A stretch of DNA of 64,000 bases from JAMQKA01 sp031569985 (lineage in GTDB: Bacteria > Bacteroidota > Rhodothermia > Balneolales > Balneolaceae), in the NCBI RefSeq assembly GCF_031569985.1, contig NZ_JAMQKA010000015.1:67823-131822 (forward strand), written 5' to 3'. The notes under the pieces are model-generated. The model was not told the DNA's origin and ran no database searches. It saw only the letters and a list, made by a program, of their open reading frames with translations. Position numbers and translations under genes: made by a program. Shown piece by piece: positions 17,220-28,700 of this stretch (position 1 is the stretch's first letter; every line of letters begins with the position of its first letter).

Positions 17220-18839
17220 TTGAATTTCTTTTCTACTGAGATTTTACTGATTTGCGGTCTACTGGTGTTGGTTTCCGGTTGCGCAACCCCTACAAGTCCC
17301 TCTGGTGGCCCGCGAGATGAGGAGGGACCTAAAATCATAAATATAGTTCCGGAATCTGGAACGACGAATTTTTCCGAATCCCAAATTGAGCTCTCCTTCT
17401 CTGAATTTGTAGAGCGCAGTTCTCTTGGTCAGGCCGTTATTATAGAGCCTGATATCGGGTTGGATTATTCGCTGGACTGGGGACGAAAATCGGTGGCCAT
17501 AGAATTCGACCGGGAGCTGCCGGACTCTACCACCATAATCGTCACCATTGGCACAGAACTCTCCGACACAAATGGAAACGAGATGACCGAGCCCCGGCGA
17601 ATAGCGGTGTCTACCGGCCCGGAAATTGACGAAGGAGAGATAAAGGGAAGAGTCGTGGATGCCCAGACGGGTAAAGGGACCTCCGGAGACCGGGTGCTGT
17701 TGTACCAGACACCGGTGGATCTCACACAGAAGGCTGATTACCTGGCTCAAACAGATACGAGTGGCCGGTTTAATTTTACCTATCTGAGTCCCGGAAATTA
17801 CAAGGTATTCTGGGTGGCCGATCAGAACCGGAGTAAGATTTGGGAGCAGGAACGTGAACGGGCCCAACCATTTTACCGGGAAACGATTATGCTTGAAAAG
17901 GCGGGAAAAGACTCACTGGGTACGATCTATAAAGCGGGATCGGATACTACCAAACCGAAAATACAGGGTGTGGGATTGTTTTCTTCCCGTAGGCTGCGCC
18001 TTCGATTCAGTGAAAACATCGAGCTTACCGACAGCAGTGCAATTGCAATCAATGATACATTGGGGAACAGCTATGCCGAGGCCGCCACGCTGTATATTCA
18101 ACCAAATGAGCGGTATGTGCTGTTTGCCCGCAGTGGCAAGAATCTCAATCCACAAGAAACCTATCAGCTTGTAGCCCGCAACATCAGGGATTTGGCAGAC
18201 AACGTGAGATCGAAGGCGAGCTATCGTTTTGAGGGGTCTGCACAGGAAGATACCACTCAGCAGCGTATTATCAGCCAAGAAAATCAAGATGGCATCTACC
18301 CGGATGAACCCCTTGAGATTGTCTATGCCAAGCCGATAACGGAGCAGGCTATCCGGGATTCGCTTTACGTGGTACGCGGTGACTCCCTGATCCAAAAGTG
18401 GGAGCATCTGGAAACCGATCAAAACAGGCTGCGAGTGAGAGCGGGGGGCAATTGGGAGCAGGGACTGGATTATGAAATACAGGTATGGAATCCCATTACT
18501 GCCAGCCGTAAATCATATCCCCTGAATGTGTGGCATCCCGCCGATTACGGAAGCATCGCTTTTGCCATGACCGATACCACCGACCATCAGCCCTACCACC
18601 TCTCTCTGACAACCGAGGAAAGGGGCAACATGATAGATACAACATTTACCGATTCCGTTGAGATTAAAGATCTTCCTCCATTGCAATACAAGGTGATTAT
18701 TTATGGAGACAGGAATAATAATCAACGATGGGATGCCGGGCAGGTGCAGCCGTTCAGAGAACCGGAACCTTATTTTATCCAGCAAAATATCCCGGTTAAA
18801 AAAGGCTTCGCCTCCGAGGTTTCAGTTTCTTTCGAATAA
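17220..18839 (+). CDS. Ig-like domain lipoprotein
   Basis: A 539-residue lipoprotein with a signal peptide and lipobox VSGC at about residue 20, followed by PTSPSGGPRDEEGP, a leader seen in many Bacteroidota surface lipoproteins with an N-terminal SbsA-type Ig-like domain (ESGTTNFSESQIELSFSEFVE). A carboxypeptidase-like regulatory repeat follows (GRVVDAQTGKGTSGDRV, then GRFNFTYLSPGNYKVF), and a further DRNNNQRWD segment lies near the C-terminus. It starts with TTG after an AGGAG ribosome-binding site. It is probably surface exposed or at the inner face of the outer membrane; the exact role is unknown. Confidence 0.8.
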   Translation: MNFFSTEILLICGLLVLVSGCATPTSPSGGPRDEEGPKIINIVPESGTTNFSESQIELSFSEFVERSSLGQAVIIEPDIGLDYSLDWGRKSVAIEFDRELPDSTTIIVTIGTELSDTNGNEMTEPRRIAVSTGPEIDEGEIKGRVVDAQTGKGTSGDRVLLYQTPVDLTQKADYLAQTDTSGRFNFTYLSPGNYKVFWVADQNRSKIWEQERERAQPFYRETIMLEKAGKDSLGTIYKAGSDTTKPKIQGVGLFSSRRLRLRFSENIELTDSSAIAINDTLGNSYAEAATLYIQPNERYVLFARSGKNLNPQETYQLVARNIRDLADNVRSKASYRFEGSAQEDTTQQRIISQENQDGIYPDEPLEIVYAKPITEQAIRDSLYVVRGDSLIQKWEHLETDQNRLRVRAGGNWEQGLDYEIQVWNPITASRKSYPLNVWHPADYGSIAFAMTDTTDHQPYHLSLTTEERGNMIDTTFTDSVEIKDLPPLQYKVIIYGDRNNNQRWDAGQVQPFREPEPYFIQQNIPVKKGFASEVSVSFE

Positions 18840-18948
18840 GCAGCCGGATAAGTTCGTTGTCGATGTGAAGAAACTGCAAATTAGTCTGCCATTTCGTTAC
18901 ATTTCCTAAAACCCATGTTGGTTTAATAACCAAAGGTCACCGCATATT

Positions 18949-21900
18949 ATGTCTGATGAAACCACAACCAAACAGAGAACAAAGTCCCAAAGCACCGGTG
19001 GGCCAGAAGTATACCAATCGGAATATAAAATCCGGTTTGTAACGGCTGCCAGTCTTTTTGACGGCCATGATGCAAGTATCAATATTATGCGTCGTATTTT
19101 GCAGAGCAGTGGTGCAGAAGTGATTCATCTCGGGCATAATAGGTCTGTAAAAGAGATCGTGGACTGTGCTATCCAGGAAGATGTGCAGGGTATTGCCGTC
19201 AGTTCCTACCAGGGGGGACATATGGAATATTTCAAGTATATGGTCGATCTGCTGGAGGAGCGCGGTGCTTCGCATATCAAGGTTTTTGGTGGCGGTGGCG
19301 GTGTCATCGTTGATGAGGAGATCAACGAACTGGAAGCATATGGCGTGACCCGCATTTTTTCTCCTGATGATGGTAGCACGATGGGGCTGCAGGGGATGAT
19401 CAATAGCATGCTTGAAGTATGCGACTTTGATACGGCTGAAGTGGAGGAAGTAATTCCCCGTAAAATACTTGAACGAGATTCCAAGACCCTGGGACGATGC
19501 ATTTCAATATTGGAAAATGGGCACGATAAAATCCTGAAGTTTTCTGAGGATAAATTGCTGGATAGCTCCGAAAATACTATTGAGCCAGCCAGTAATGGAC
19601 AACCGATTCCACTGGTTGGAATTACCGGTACAGGAGGGGCTGGCAAGAGCTCGCTGACCGATGAGTTGGTTCGTCGTTTTTTGGAAGAGTTTAAGGAGTT
19701 GAATATTGCGATCATCTCGATCGATCCCTCTAAGATTCGTACCGGCGGAGCCCTGCTGGGCGATCGCATCCGTATGAACAGTATTGATACCGATCGTGTG
19801 TTTATGCGGAGTATGGCCACAAGAGCTACCAATCGGACGACAAGTAAAGCAGTGAGGGGAGCCATTGAAATTTGCAAAACGGCCGGTTTTGACCTGATAA
19901 TTATTGAAACAAGCGGCATCGGTCAGAGCGATACCGAGATTGTGGAGGTAGCGGACATTCCGCTCTATGTGATGACGAGTGAGTATGGGGCTGCCACACA
20001 GCTGGAAAAAATTAATATGCTGGATCTTGCAGAGCTGGTCGTGCTTAACAAGTTTGAGAAGAAAGGTTCCCGGGATGCGCTCCGGGATGTACGGAAGCAA
20101 ATGAAACGAAACCGGGGCGCCTGGGATGCCAAACCGGAGCAGATGCCCGTTTATCCTACGATTGCCGCCCAGTTTAATGATGAGGGCGTTAATCGGCTGT
20201 TCAAGGCATTGGTAAAAAAAATAAATTCCACGTATAACCTGAAGTGGGAGTCAGGAATTTATACGAACCCCGAGCCCGCTGAGGATATACAATCCCAGGC
20301 CATTATCCCCGGGCAGCGGCAACGCTATCTTTCCGAGATTTCGGAAACGATTCGCAATTATCACCAGTGGGCAGAAGAACAAGCCGAGATCGCCAGCAAG
20401 CTTGAACAGGTGGAGGGCACAAGCCTACAAATAGAAAACTGGGACCCGGAGGGTAAAGAAGAAATTGGGGATACACTGGAGCAGATGAGGGAACACTGGC
20501 GCAGCAAGCTGGACTCCCGCTGCCAAAAGATTTTGGAACAATGGGATGCAGTGTATGAAAAATATCGCCAGGAACAGGTGGATATTGAGATTCGTGGGCG
20601 AACTTTTTCGAATGAGATGTACCGGGAGTCGCTCAGTGGACTAAAAATTCCGAGAGTGTCTCTTCCCAAGACAAAGCACAAAGGGGAACAACTGAGATAT
20701 GCGCTGAAAGAAAATTTGCCTGGCTATTATCCATTTACAGCCGGTGTTTTTCCTTTCAAACGGGAGGGAGAAGACCCCACACGGATGTTTGCCGGGGAAG
20801 GTACACCCGAACGGACCAACAAGCGATTTCACTACGTGAGCGAGGGGATGCCGGCTGCTCGTCTCTCCACTGCTTTCGATTCTGTAACGCTTTATGGCGA
20901 AGATCCCGATCACCGTCCCGATATTTATGGAAAAGTTGGGAACTCGGGGGTTAGCATTTGCACGCTGGATGACATGAAAAAGCTGTACTCCGGGTTTGAG
21001 CTTACTTCCCGGAAAACCTCCGTTTCGATGACGATCAACGGACCCGCCCCGATGATTCTGGCGATGTTTATGAATACCGCTGTTGACCAGGAAGTAGAGC
21101 GGTATCTGAAAGAAAACGGCGAGTGGGAAGAGGCCCAGCAAAAAATCAAGCAACATTTTAATAAAAAGGGCGTCTCACAGCCGAAATATTACGGGCAACT
21201 GCCGGAAACCAATGACGGATTTGGACTTGGACTGTTGGGAATTTCTGGAGATAAGCTCGTCGATGAGGAAACATACGGGCAGATAAAAGAGGACGCGCTC
21301 AAGGTCGTACGTGGAACGGTGCAGGCTGATATTCTGAAGGAGGATCAAGCCCAGAATACCTGTATCTTTTCCACTGAATTTGCGCTGCGTATGATGGGAG
21401 ATATTCAGGAGTATTTCACCGAACACAAAGTTCGCAATTACTACTCGGTTTCCATTTCAGGTTACCATATTGCAGAAGCTGGTGCCAACCCCATTACGCA
21501 GGCCGCATTCACGCTGGCCAACGGGTTCACCTACGTGGAATACTACCTTTCGCGCGGCATGGATATCGATGAATTTGCTCACAACCTGTCGTTTTTCTTT
21601 AGCAATGGACTCGATCCTGAGTACGCCGTAATTGGGCGCGTGGCCCGCCGGATATGGGCAGTAGCCATGCGCGAAAAGTATGGTGCAAATAAACGCTCCC
21701 AGAAACTTAAATACCACATCCAAACCAGCGGACGATCACTGCACGCTCAAGAGATACAGTTCAATGATATCCGCACCACACTACAGGCACTGATGGCGGT
21801 GTATGACAACTGCAACTCCCTGCATACCAACGCCTATGATGAGGCGATCACTACGCCGACTGAGGAATCAGTACGCCGAGCGTTAGCGATACAGCTCATC

Positions 21901-22413
21901 ATCAACAAGGAGCTCGGAACTGCCAAGAATGAGAACATCAACCAGGGATCGTACTTTATCGAGGAACTAACCGACCTGGTGGAAGAAGCGATTCTTTCAG
22001 AATTTGACCGCCTTACCGAGAGGGGTGGTGTTCTGGGAGCGATGGAGAATATGTATCAGCGAGGTAAGATTCAGGATGAAAGCCTGTACTACGAATCGAA
22101 AAAGCACAGCGGTGATCTACCTATAATCGGGGTAAATACGTTTTTGGGTGGGGATAGTGGTGAAGAGGAAGAGCATGATGTTGAGCTGATACGATCTACC
22201 AAGGAAGAAAAAGAGCAGCAGATTGCAAACCTGGAAGCCTTCCATAAGCGAAATAGTGCAGAGTCTGAAAAGGCCCTTCAACGTTTGAAAGAAACGGCTC
22301 GCAATGGGGACAATATTTTCGAGGAACTTATGGAGACAGTAAAAGTTGCTTCCCTAGGACAGATATCTCATGCACTCTATGAGGTAGGCGGGGAGTATCG
22401 CCGTAATATGTGA
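18949..22413 (+). CDS. icmF: Fused isobutyryl-CoA mutase (B12-dependent, with G-protein chaperone domain)
   Basis: A 1154-residue fusion in the IcmF order. An N-terminal B12-binding domain (DGHDASIN near residue 40, GGGGGVI near 115) is followed by a MeaB-like GTPase with Walker A GITGTGGAGKSSL (about 224-236) and a large acyl-CoA mutase barrel. The enzyme isomerises isobutyryl-CoA and n-butyryl-CoA, and in some members isovaleryl/pivalyl-CoA; the GTPase loads and protects the cobalamin. IcmF is distinguished from methylmalonyl-CoA mutase mainly by this fused GTPase. It stands alone on its transcript, 109 bases after the Ig-like lipoprotein. I see no cobalamin riboswitch in front of it. Confidence 0.93.
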   Translation: MSDETTTKQRTKSQSTGGPEVYQSEYKIRFVTAASLFDGHDASINIMRRILQSSGAEVIHLGHNRSVKEIVDCAIQEDVQGIAVSSYQGGHMEYFKYMVDLLEERGASHIKVFGGGGGVIVDEEINELEAYGVTRIFSPDDGSTMGLQGMINSMLEVCDFDTAEVEEVIPRKILERDSKTLGRCISILENGHDKILKFSEDKLLDSSENTIEPASNGQPIPLVGITGTGGAGKSSLTDELVRRFLEEFKELNIAIISIDPSKIRTGGALLGDRIRMNSIDTDRVFMRSMATRATNRTTSKAVRGAIEICKTAGFDLIIIETSGIGQSDTEIVEVADIPLYVMTSEYGAATQLEKINMLDLAELVVLNKFEKKGSRDALRDVRKQMKRNRGAWDAKPEQMPVYPTIAAQFNDEGVNRLFKALVKKINSTYNLKWESGIYTNPEPAEDIQSQAIIPGQRQRYLSEISETIRNYHQWAEEQAEIASKLEQVEGTSLQIENWDPEGKEEIGDTLEQMREHWRSKLDSRCQKILEQWDAVYEKYRQEQVDIEIRGRTFSNEMYRESLSGLKIPRVSLPKTKHKGEQLRYALKENLPGYYPFTAGVFPFKREGEDPTRMFAGEGTPERTNKRFHYVSEGMPAARLSTAFDSVTLYGEDPDHRPDIYGKVGNSGVSICTLDDMKKLYSGFELTSRKTSVSMTINGPAPMILAMFMNTAVDQEVERYLKENGEWEEAQQKIKQHFNKKGVSQPKYYGQLPETNDGFGLGLLGISGDKLVDEETYGQIKEDALKVVRGTVQADILKEDQAQNTCIFSTEFALRMMGDIQEYFTEHKVRNYYSVSISGYHIAEAGANPITQAAFTLANGFTYVEYYLSRGMDIDEFAHNLSFFFSNGLDPEYAVIGRVARRIWAVAMREKYGANKRSQKLKYHIQTSGRSLHAQEIQFNDIRTTLQALMAVYDNCNSLHTNAYDEAITTPTEESVRRALAIQLIINKELGTAKNENINQGSYFIEELTDLVEEAILSEFDRLTERGGVLGAMENMYQRGKIQDESLYYESKKHSGDLPIIGVNTFLGGDSGEEEEHDVELIRSTKEEKEQQIANLEAFHKRNSAESEKALQRLKETARNGDNIFEELMETVKVASLGQISHALYEVGGEYRRNM

Positions 22414-22424
22414 CGGAGCGAGGA

Positions 22425-22814
22425 CTAATTTTTTGTGACCAAAAGAGTTGCCGTGTACTCTTCTTTCTTTATTTCCTGGTTGATTTTTGGGTAAGGTACC
22501 AGAGAGATAAGCGCAATATTGTAACCGGATAAATCCACTTTCTTAGGCTCTAAATATGTATTCAAGTGAATCTCATTGTCATTAAACACTGCTACAATTT
22601 CTGCATTTCCGGCCCAAAAACAGGCAGCGCCCTCGGGACATCTTGAATCTTCCAGCACATCGGAAAATTCGATTTCAATATCTTCACTCGGGATTGTCAC
22701 CTTTTGATTGAAAGCGAGCTCAAACTTTTCTCCTATCTTTGGAACTACTGGTGAAACAGAGCTATTGCAGCTGAGAAGAATTAAAAAGCCCAGGTAATAA
22801 ATTGATTGTTTCAT
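22425..22814 (-). CDS. Small lipoprotein with a DSRCP-CxWAG motif
   Basis: A 129-residue protein with a short signal peptide and lipobox LLSC at about residue 16. The mature part contains DSRCPEGAACFWAGNAE, a motif found in many small Bacteroidota lipoproteins of unknown function; its two cysteines may form a disulfide. It ends convergently with icmF, 11 bases apart. Confidence 0.7.
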   Translation of the reverse strand: MKQSIYYLGFLILLSCNSSVSPVVPKIGEKFELAFNQKVTIPSEDIEIEFSDVLEDSRCPEGAACFWAGNAEIVAVFNDNEIHLNTYLEPKKVDLSGYNIALISLVPYPKINQEIKKEEYTATLLVTKN

Positions 22815-22932
22815 TGCGAACTGTGCCGATATCCATAATAAACCAGTAGTATTAGGATACCCATCGAGAGACCAGTATAACTATGCCCTTTGTAGAGGGC
22901 CTTTACCCAGTCACTTCCCTATTGGATTGTCA

Positions 22933-23934
22933 CTAGGAAGATTCTCTAGCACTAAGGCTCACCGGCACAAAAGTGATAATGCCCTGCTGGGCACCGGGAT
23001 TGGAAAGCATCTCTTTCATTAGATCGATGGTGACTGCTCCCAATCGCTCGTAATCTGTGTGAATGGAGGAGATTGTCGGCCGATTACGCGAACAGAGCGG
23101 CAGGTCATCATAGCCAACAATGGCGATATCATCCGGGAATTTGTATCCCTTGGCAAGGGCTTCCTGCATAAAAGCATGGCACATCACATCATTGCAGGAA
23201 AAGATAGCCCGCGGTTGTTTGTCCAGCTTGTCAAACTCTTTAAACGCTTTCACACCGGATTCCGGTTTGAGTTCCCCGTTGTAGCGCCACACCAGTTCAA
23301 GGCCCTTGGTCTTGCGAATGTAATCCTTAAATCCGTTGGCCCTGTTCCTGGATCCTGTGCGCTGTATCGGTCCCTCGATGACTCCCAGTTCTTTATAGCC
23401 CCGCTTATGAAAGTGTTGAGCCGCCAGGTATCCACCGCTGTAGCTGTCAAATGTGATTGTGGGGAAGACCGGGTTTTCAATGTTGTGATTGGAAACGACT
23501 GGGTAGTTTTTTGGAAGTACGTCCTTGATCTGCTCATATTGTTCCCGCTTAAAGCCGGGGGTGTACAGTACAAGGCCGTCATACTTCTGGTTACTGAGAT
23601 CTTTAATGGTCAGTAACAGCTCGTCAAACGGTTTTTGAATACTGATAAGAGAAAGTCGGATATTTCCTTTCTCAACGGCCTGGTTTATACCATGAAAAAA
23701 TGATGCATAAAATTCACCACGGTGAAAACCCGTCATGATGAAGAAGATTTTTAACTCACCGTATAAGGAATCATCATTGACCTCCTCGGGTATCGGATAA
23801 TTCATATTTTTGGCAGTGACCAGGATTTTTTTCCGCGCCACTTCGCCAATTTTCTCTGAACCATTGAGCACCCTCGAAACAGTTGATATTGAGTAGCCGG
23901 TGCTTTCTGCTATATCTTTAAGAGTTACTTTCAA
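22933..23934 (-). CDS. LacI-family transcriptional regulator (A)
   Basis: A 333-residue repressor with an N-terminal helix-turn-helix (TLKDIAESTGYSISTVSRVLNGS, residues 3-25) and a periplasmic-binding-protein-like effector domain (DGLVLYTP, FDSYSGGYLAAQHF, AIFSCNDVMCHAFM, AIVGYDDLPL). It should sense a sugar or sugar derivative. It is a close paralogue of the next gene; by eye about half of all residues match along the full length. Each gene has its own upstream spacer. The likely targets are the divergent sugar-oxidation operon starting at 25715 or its own gene. Confidence 0.92.
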   Translation of the reverse strand: MKVTLKDIAESTGYSISTVSRVLNGSEKIGEVARKKILVTAKNMNYPIPEEVNDDSLYGELKIFFIMTGFHRGEFYASFFHGINQAVEKGNIRLSLISIQKPFDELLLTIKDLSNQKYDGLVLYTPGFKREQYEQIKDVLPKNYPVVSNHNIENPVFPTITFDSYSGGYLAAQHFHKRGYKELGVIEGPIQRTGSRNRANGFKDYIRKTKGLELVWRYNGELKPESGVKAFKEFDKLDKQPRAIFSCNDVMCHAFMQEALAKGYKFPDDIAIVGYDDLPLCSRNRPTISSIHTDYERLGAVTIDLMKEMLSNPGAQQGIITFVPVSLSARESS

Positions 23935-24160
23935 AATTATATTTCTTCAACAAATTTAATTAAATATCTTAGCCAATAAAGTCCTATTGGGATAAACAAA
24001 TAGGGAAATATTCAAAAAATATCTTACTGGATATTGTCTGTGGAATCGTTTTTTTGTCATCGAAAAAATAACTACTTATTCCGTCTTATTGAAACGTGAT
24101 TAGAAATAATTTGAGCTTGTAATTTCCTGGGAAAAGATGGTTAATATGATTTTTTAGCGG

Positions 24161-25165
24161 TTAAGAAGACTTGCGAGGTACAAGATCGACAGGTACCAGG
24201 CTTAACACGCCTTCCTGTTGATTTGGGTTGGTCACAATCTCACGCATCTTTTCCATCGTCACATTTCCAAGCTGTTTGTAGTCTGTGTGAATCGATGATA
24301 TTGTAGGACGGTGCCGCTTGCAGATCGGCAGATCATCAAAACCAATGATGGCGATATCATCAGGAAATTGATATCCCTTCAAAAGAGCTTCTTCCATAAA
24401 TCCGTGGCACATGGCGTCACTACACGAAAAAATCGCCCTCGGCTTTTCATCAAACTCAAGAAAATTATGAAATGCCTTTGCGCCCCCTTCAAACGAAAAG
24501 TTGCCATTGAACTCCCAAATGATATCCATGCATGAGGTCTGCAGTATATAATCTCTGAAACCGTTTGCACGATAGCGGGCTTCTGCCTTTTTGAAGGGAC
24601 CCTGCAGAATTCCACATTCCTGGTAGCCCTTTTGATGGAAATGTTCGGCTGCCATGTAGCCACCACTGTAGCTGTCAAAAGAAACAGTGGTTAACACAGG
24701 ACTCTCGATCAACCCGTTAGACATAAGCGGAAATTTGTCCGGTAGCTCATCTTTAATCTTCAGGTAATCCTCTTTGCGAAGTTCCGGTGTAAATAATATC
24801 AGTCCGTCTGATAATCCGTTTTGGGTAAGGCTTTTTAGCTGCTTTATCATTTCAGGCAGCGGTTTGTTGATACTGATAAGAGCCAGACTGATATTGTTCT
24901 CTTCGGCGGCTTTGTTGATGCCATCGTAAAATGAGGAATAAAACTCTCCAACATGAAAGCCGGATACAACCAAAAATATTTTCAGAGTATCCAGAACATT
25001 ATTTCCATTTTGAGTGTAGTAGGTCGGGTAGTTCAGTTTCTTGGCTGTATGTACAATTGCCCTCTTGGTTTTGGGACTTATTTTATCCGACCCGTTCAAG
25101 ACTCTTGACACAGTGGAAATAGAGAATCCTGTTTCTTCGGCAATATCTTTTAATGTGACTTTCAA
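24161..25165 (-). CDS. LacI-family transcriptional regulator (B)
   Basis: A 334-residue paralogue of regulator A, with the same DNA-binding helix pattern (ISTVSRVLNGSDKI) and effector-domain landmarks (DGLILFTP, SFDSYSGGYMAAEHF, AIFSCSDAMCHGFM, AIIGFDDLPI). The near-identical recognition helices suggest overlapping operators, while effector pockets may differ. It is divergent from the TPR/FG-GAP lipoprotein gene at 25715, across a 549-bp spacer. Confidence 0.92.
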   Translation of the reverse strand: MKVTLKDIAEETGFSISTVSRVLNGSDKISPKTKRAIVHTAKKLNYPTYYTQNGNNVLDTLKIFLVVSGFHVGEFYSSFYDGINKAAEENNISLALISINKPLPEMIKQLKSLTQNGLSDGLILFTPELRKEDYLKIKDELPDKFPLMSNGLIESPVLTTVSFDSYSGGYMAAEHFHQKGYQECGILQGPFKKAEARYRANGFRDYILQTSCMDIIWEFNGNFSFEGGAKAFHNFLEFDEKPRAIFSCSDAMCHGFMEEALLKGYQFPDDIAIIGFDDLPICKRHRPTISSIHTDYKQLGNVTMEKMREIVTNPNQQEGVLSLVPVDLVPRKSS

Positions 25166-25714
25166 TTTATCTCTGTTAATGGGTTATAATGCCAATACGA
25201 CTCCAATATCATAATCAGTGTTTTTGCAACACTTATAGCTTAATAAGCGACTCATTTTAGTTTTTATCAACAGACATAATGATAAAAGGTGAATTTTTTT
25301 GCAAAAAATTTGCATATTTAGCCCTGATTATGCAGAAATTTATGTTCTAATTCATAAAAATACTGTCATACCCTTAAAAATGAGTAGTTTAACAAGCCAA
25401 TAATGGACTGTCCCAACATGAATAAATTTGTCCAGAATATTGAAGATGGGGTAAGGGAGATCTGTTTAGCCTCGTCTTCTGGAATGTGGCTCACAAATAA
25501 AAGTTAATCGTGGCAAACTGGGTCGAAAACAGTTCAGCATATTCATATATTCAACTCAAAATAATAGTGAGCTACACTTAAATAATTAGGGTATTGATTT
25601 GGTCATTGAGAAAGACCGGTAGGTATTATCAGTATTTTTGATCTTCCTAGTCCGAAAAGGAGTTATTGATAATTGTAATTTAATGAGATCGTAGATTTGA
25701 TTGGCAAATACAGT
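25166..25714. other. Long divergent regulatory spacer
   Basis: AT-rich 549-bp spacer between LacI regulator B and the TPR/FG-GAP gene, with no convincing coding frame. GCAAAAAATTTGC at 25301-25313 is a short perfect palindrome about the centre and is a possible, unproven LacI-type operator. TATTTTTG at 25633-25640 matches the Bacteroidota -7 element, but I found no well-spaced -33 partner. Confidence 0.35.
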
Positions 25715-28700
25715 ATGACGGAAAAGTTAACACTAGTTAGTTGTATTTTTCTTTTTTTGTTTATCGCTTGCAGTGAACAAACTCCCCCTGATCAGTCCTC
25801 GGAGGAATACCAGCAAGCTGTTTCTTCATTTTATCTGAGTCTTGCTGCCATCGAATCGGACCAGGCAGTGTTTGCTGCTGAGAAGATGAATGAAATTTCG
25901 GAGAAATATCCACAGGAATCGGTAGTATGGGCTAATCTCGGTGTATTCTCCATGAGAAGAGGCAATTTTGAGCTGGCGGCCGAACAGTTGTCGAAAGCAG
26001 AGGAACGAGCACCTGAAAATCCACGGATACAGTTTTTGATTGGCATCCTTGAAAGTCGAAGGGGCAACATCCAGGCTGCTGTCGATCACCTAAAAAAAGC
26101 AGCGCAGATAACCCCCGATAATCCGCGCATCATTTACTCACTTGTTTCGGAATTGGAGCGGCAGGACGCACAGAGCAACGCCGGTCAAATTCGTGATTTG
26201 CTGGATAAACTATTGAAACAACAGCCCGATAACCTGGCCGTGATGCTGGAGATGACGCGATTAGCCTCAAAATTGAATGACAGGGACTTGTTGGAAAAAT
26301 CGTTGGGGGATTTGACGGAAATCGCTGATAACTGGCCACAGGATGTTAGGAATGAGTTCGAGGACCTTAAAGAGGAGATTCTCAGCCAGCCCATAGAAAA
26401 TCTTACGTTTGAAATTGCCTATCTCCGCAACAATTTAAACAAGCTGCCAAAGTTTGAAGCTGACTTTGATCGTATCGAATTGCCCCCGAACCAGGTCGGC
26501 TTTTTACTGACGGATTTTTTATGGCTGCCGGAACCGACGAAACAAAACGAGGCCCCGGACGAAGGGATCACATTTGATCAACAGCCCTTGGAAGAGGTGG
26601 ATTTGGCTTTTCATCTCACCCTGGCCGAAGACAGCATTCCCGACCTTATCACCATTACCGAAAATGAAGCTACGCTGAAGGGACAGACGTTTCAACTACC
26701 GGTCGCTTCCGGCTCATCGGTTACACGAAAATCCATCGAAACCTTTGACTATAACTACGATTTCCTGAATGACCTGGCGTTTGCGGGTTCAGAGGGACTC
26801 GAACTTTACCGACAGGATGATGGTGCACAGTTTGTGGAAATTACCTCAGAGGCTGGATTGGCACCTTCCATTATTAACGATAACTACTCCGGTGTCTGGA
26901 CAGCAGATTTCGATCTCGATGGAGATTTGGACTTGGTGTTGGGACGACATACGGAAACTCCGCGCATACTCCGAAACAATGGCGACGGCACGTTTGCTGT
27001 AACTGAGCAATTTCCAGAAGTGGAAAACCCCGTCGAATTTGCCTGGGCCGATATCGATGCCGACGGCGATGCCGATGCGTTGTTCCTTACAGAAAACGGA
27101 GATCTTCTTGTCTATCAAAATGAGCGGATAGGAGAGTTTAGCCTTGTTGAGAATATGCCCGAAATTTCCGGTGTGCGCTCCATGCAGGTTGCCGACCTGA
27201 ACAGCGATTCCTATTTTGACATTGTCGCCCTGACGGACAATTCAGTCGAACGGATCTACCTGACTTCGGATGAAGGTGAGTCAGGGACAGAAACGGTCGC
27301 CGAAGTAAATGCACCAATAACTGACAGTAATCACCAGAAGATTTTTGTGCAGGATTTTGATAATAACGGCGGACTTGATCTAATTGTCTCATCCGATTCC
27401 GAGAGTCGGCTTTGGCTCAGTGATCAACAGCTTGGTTTTAATCCACATGAGTCTACGATACCCGGCAGGCTCAATTCCACAACTGACATGACTGGCAACA
27501 GTCGGTTGGATTTGCTGGGAGTTTCCGGGGATGGCTCTTCATTTCAGCTGGTGAACAGCGGAACCAAAGGATATAACGGCCGAATGATTAGTCCGCGGGC
27601 GTCGGGCTCTGTGGGGGACCAGCGTATCAACTCATTTGGCATTGGCGGAGAGATTGAAATTCGATCGGGCGTGCTCTACCACAAGCAACCGATCACGGCA
27701 CCGGTGGTTCACTTTGGGCTTGGCACCTATGAAGAAGCTGAAATGTTGCGGATTATCTGGCCGAATGGTTCGGTTCAGGCGGAGTTCGCCGAGCTGGGTT
27801 ACGGATCAAAAATATTCAATGAACAGCTACTCAAAGGTTCCTGCCCGTGGATATTTACGCACAACGGGGATGAGATGGAGTTTGTCACCGATTTCCTCTG
27901 GCGCACAGCACTGGGACTCCGGATCAACGCGCAGGGCGAAGGCAGTGTCGTTCACAGTATCGACTGGGTGAAAATTGAAGGCGATCAGCTCGAGCCCAAG
28001 AATGGCTACTACGACATTCGCATTACCGCTGAGCTCTGGGAAAGTCACTTCTTTGACCACGTCTCACTGATGGTTGTGGATCGGCCAAAGGATACCGAAG
28101 TGATGGTGGATGAACGCTTTGTGTTACCGGCGCCGGAACAGCAGCTGTATAAAATGGAAGCACTGAATCCGGTGGCAAAAGCTGTAGACCAGGATCAGAA
28201 TGATGTAACAGAAAAAGTAAACAAAAAAGATGGAAACTACGTCGATTCGTTTGAGCTCACAGCATACCAGGGGTTGGCTAAAGAGCATTACCTGGAAGTA
28301 GATATTGGTCAGCAGGAAACGACGGAAGAACCAATATATCTCGTGGCCAATGGCTGGGTTTACCCAACGGACAGTTCGATCAATGTTGCGATCAGCCAGG
28401 GCAACAGGCCTGCACCACATGGCATCCACCTCCAGGTACCCGATGGAAAGGGCGGGTGGCAGACAATTCGTGACGACATCGGCTTCCCTGCGGGCAAAAA
28501 GAAGACGGTCCTGATCAACCTCAGTGAGCTGCCGATAGATCGCGTTCCACAAAAAGTTCGCCTGTCAACCAACATGGAGATCTACTGGGACCAGGTGTCA
28601 TGGTCGCGTGGCAAGCCAGAAACGGAAATCAAAACCACCAAGCTACACCCAGAAGTGGCAGAACTCCGATATCGAGGGTTCTCTGAACTAGACAGAACCA

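Noticed and set aside
17259..17867. A 202-codon open frame opposite the Ig-like lipoprotein
   Set aside because: It is antisense to a gene with a clear signal peptide and domain pattern, and has no recognisable motif of its own.
18840..18948. Possible cobalamin riboswitch before icmF
   Set aside because: The gap is only 109 bases and I find no B12-box-like sequence or large hairpin.
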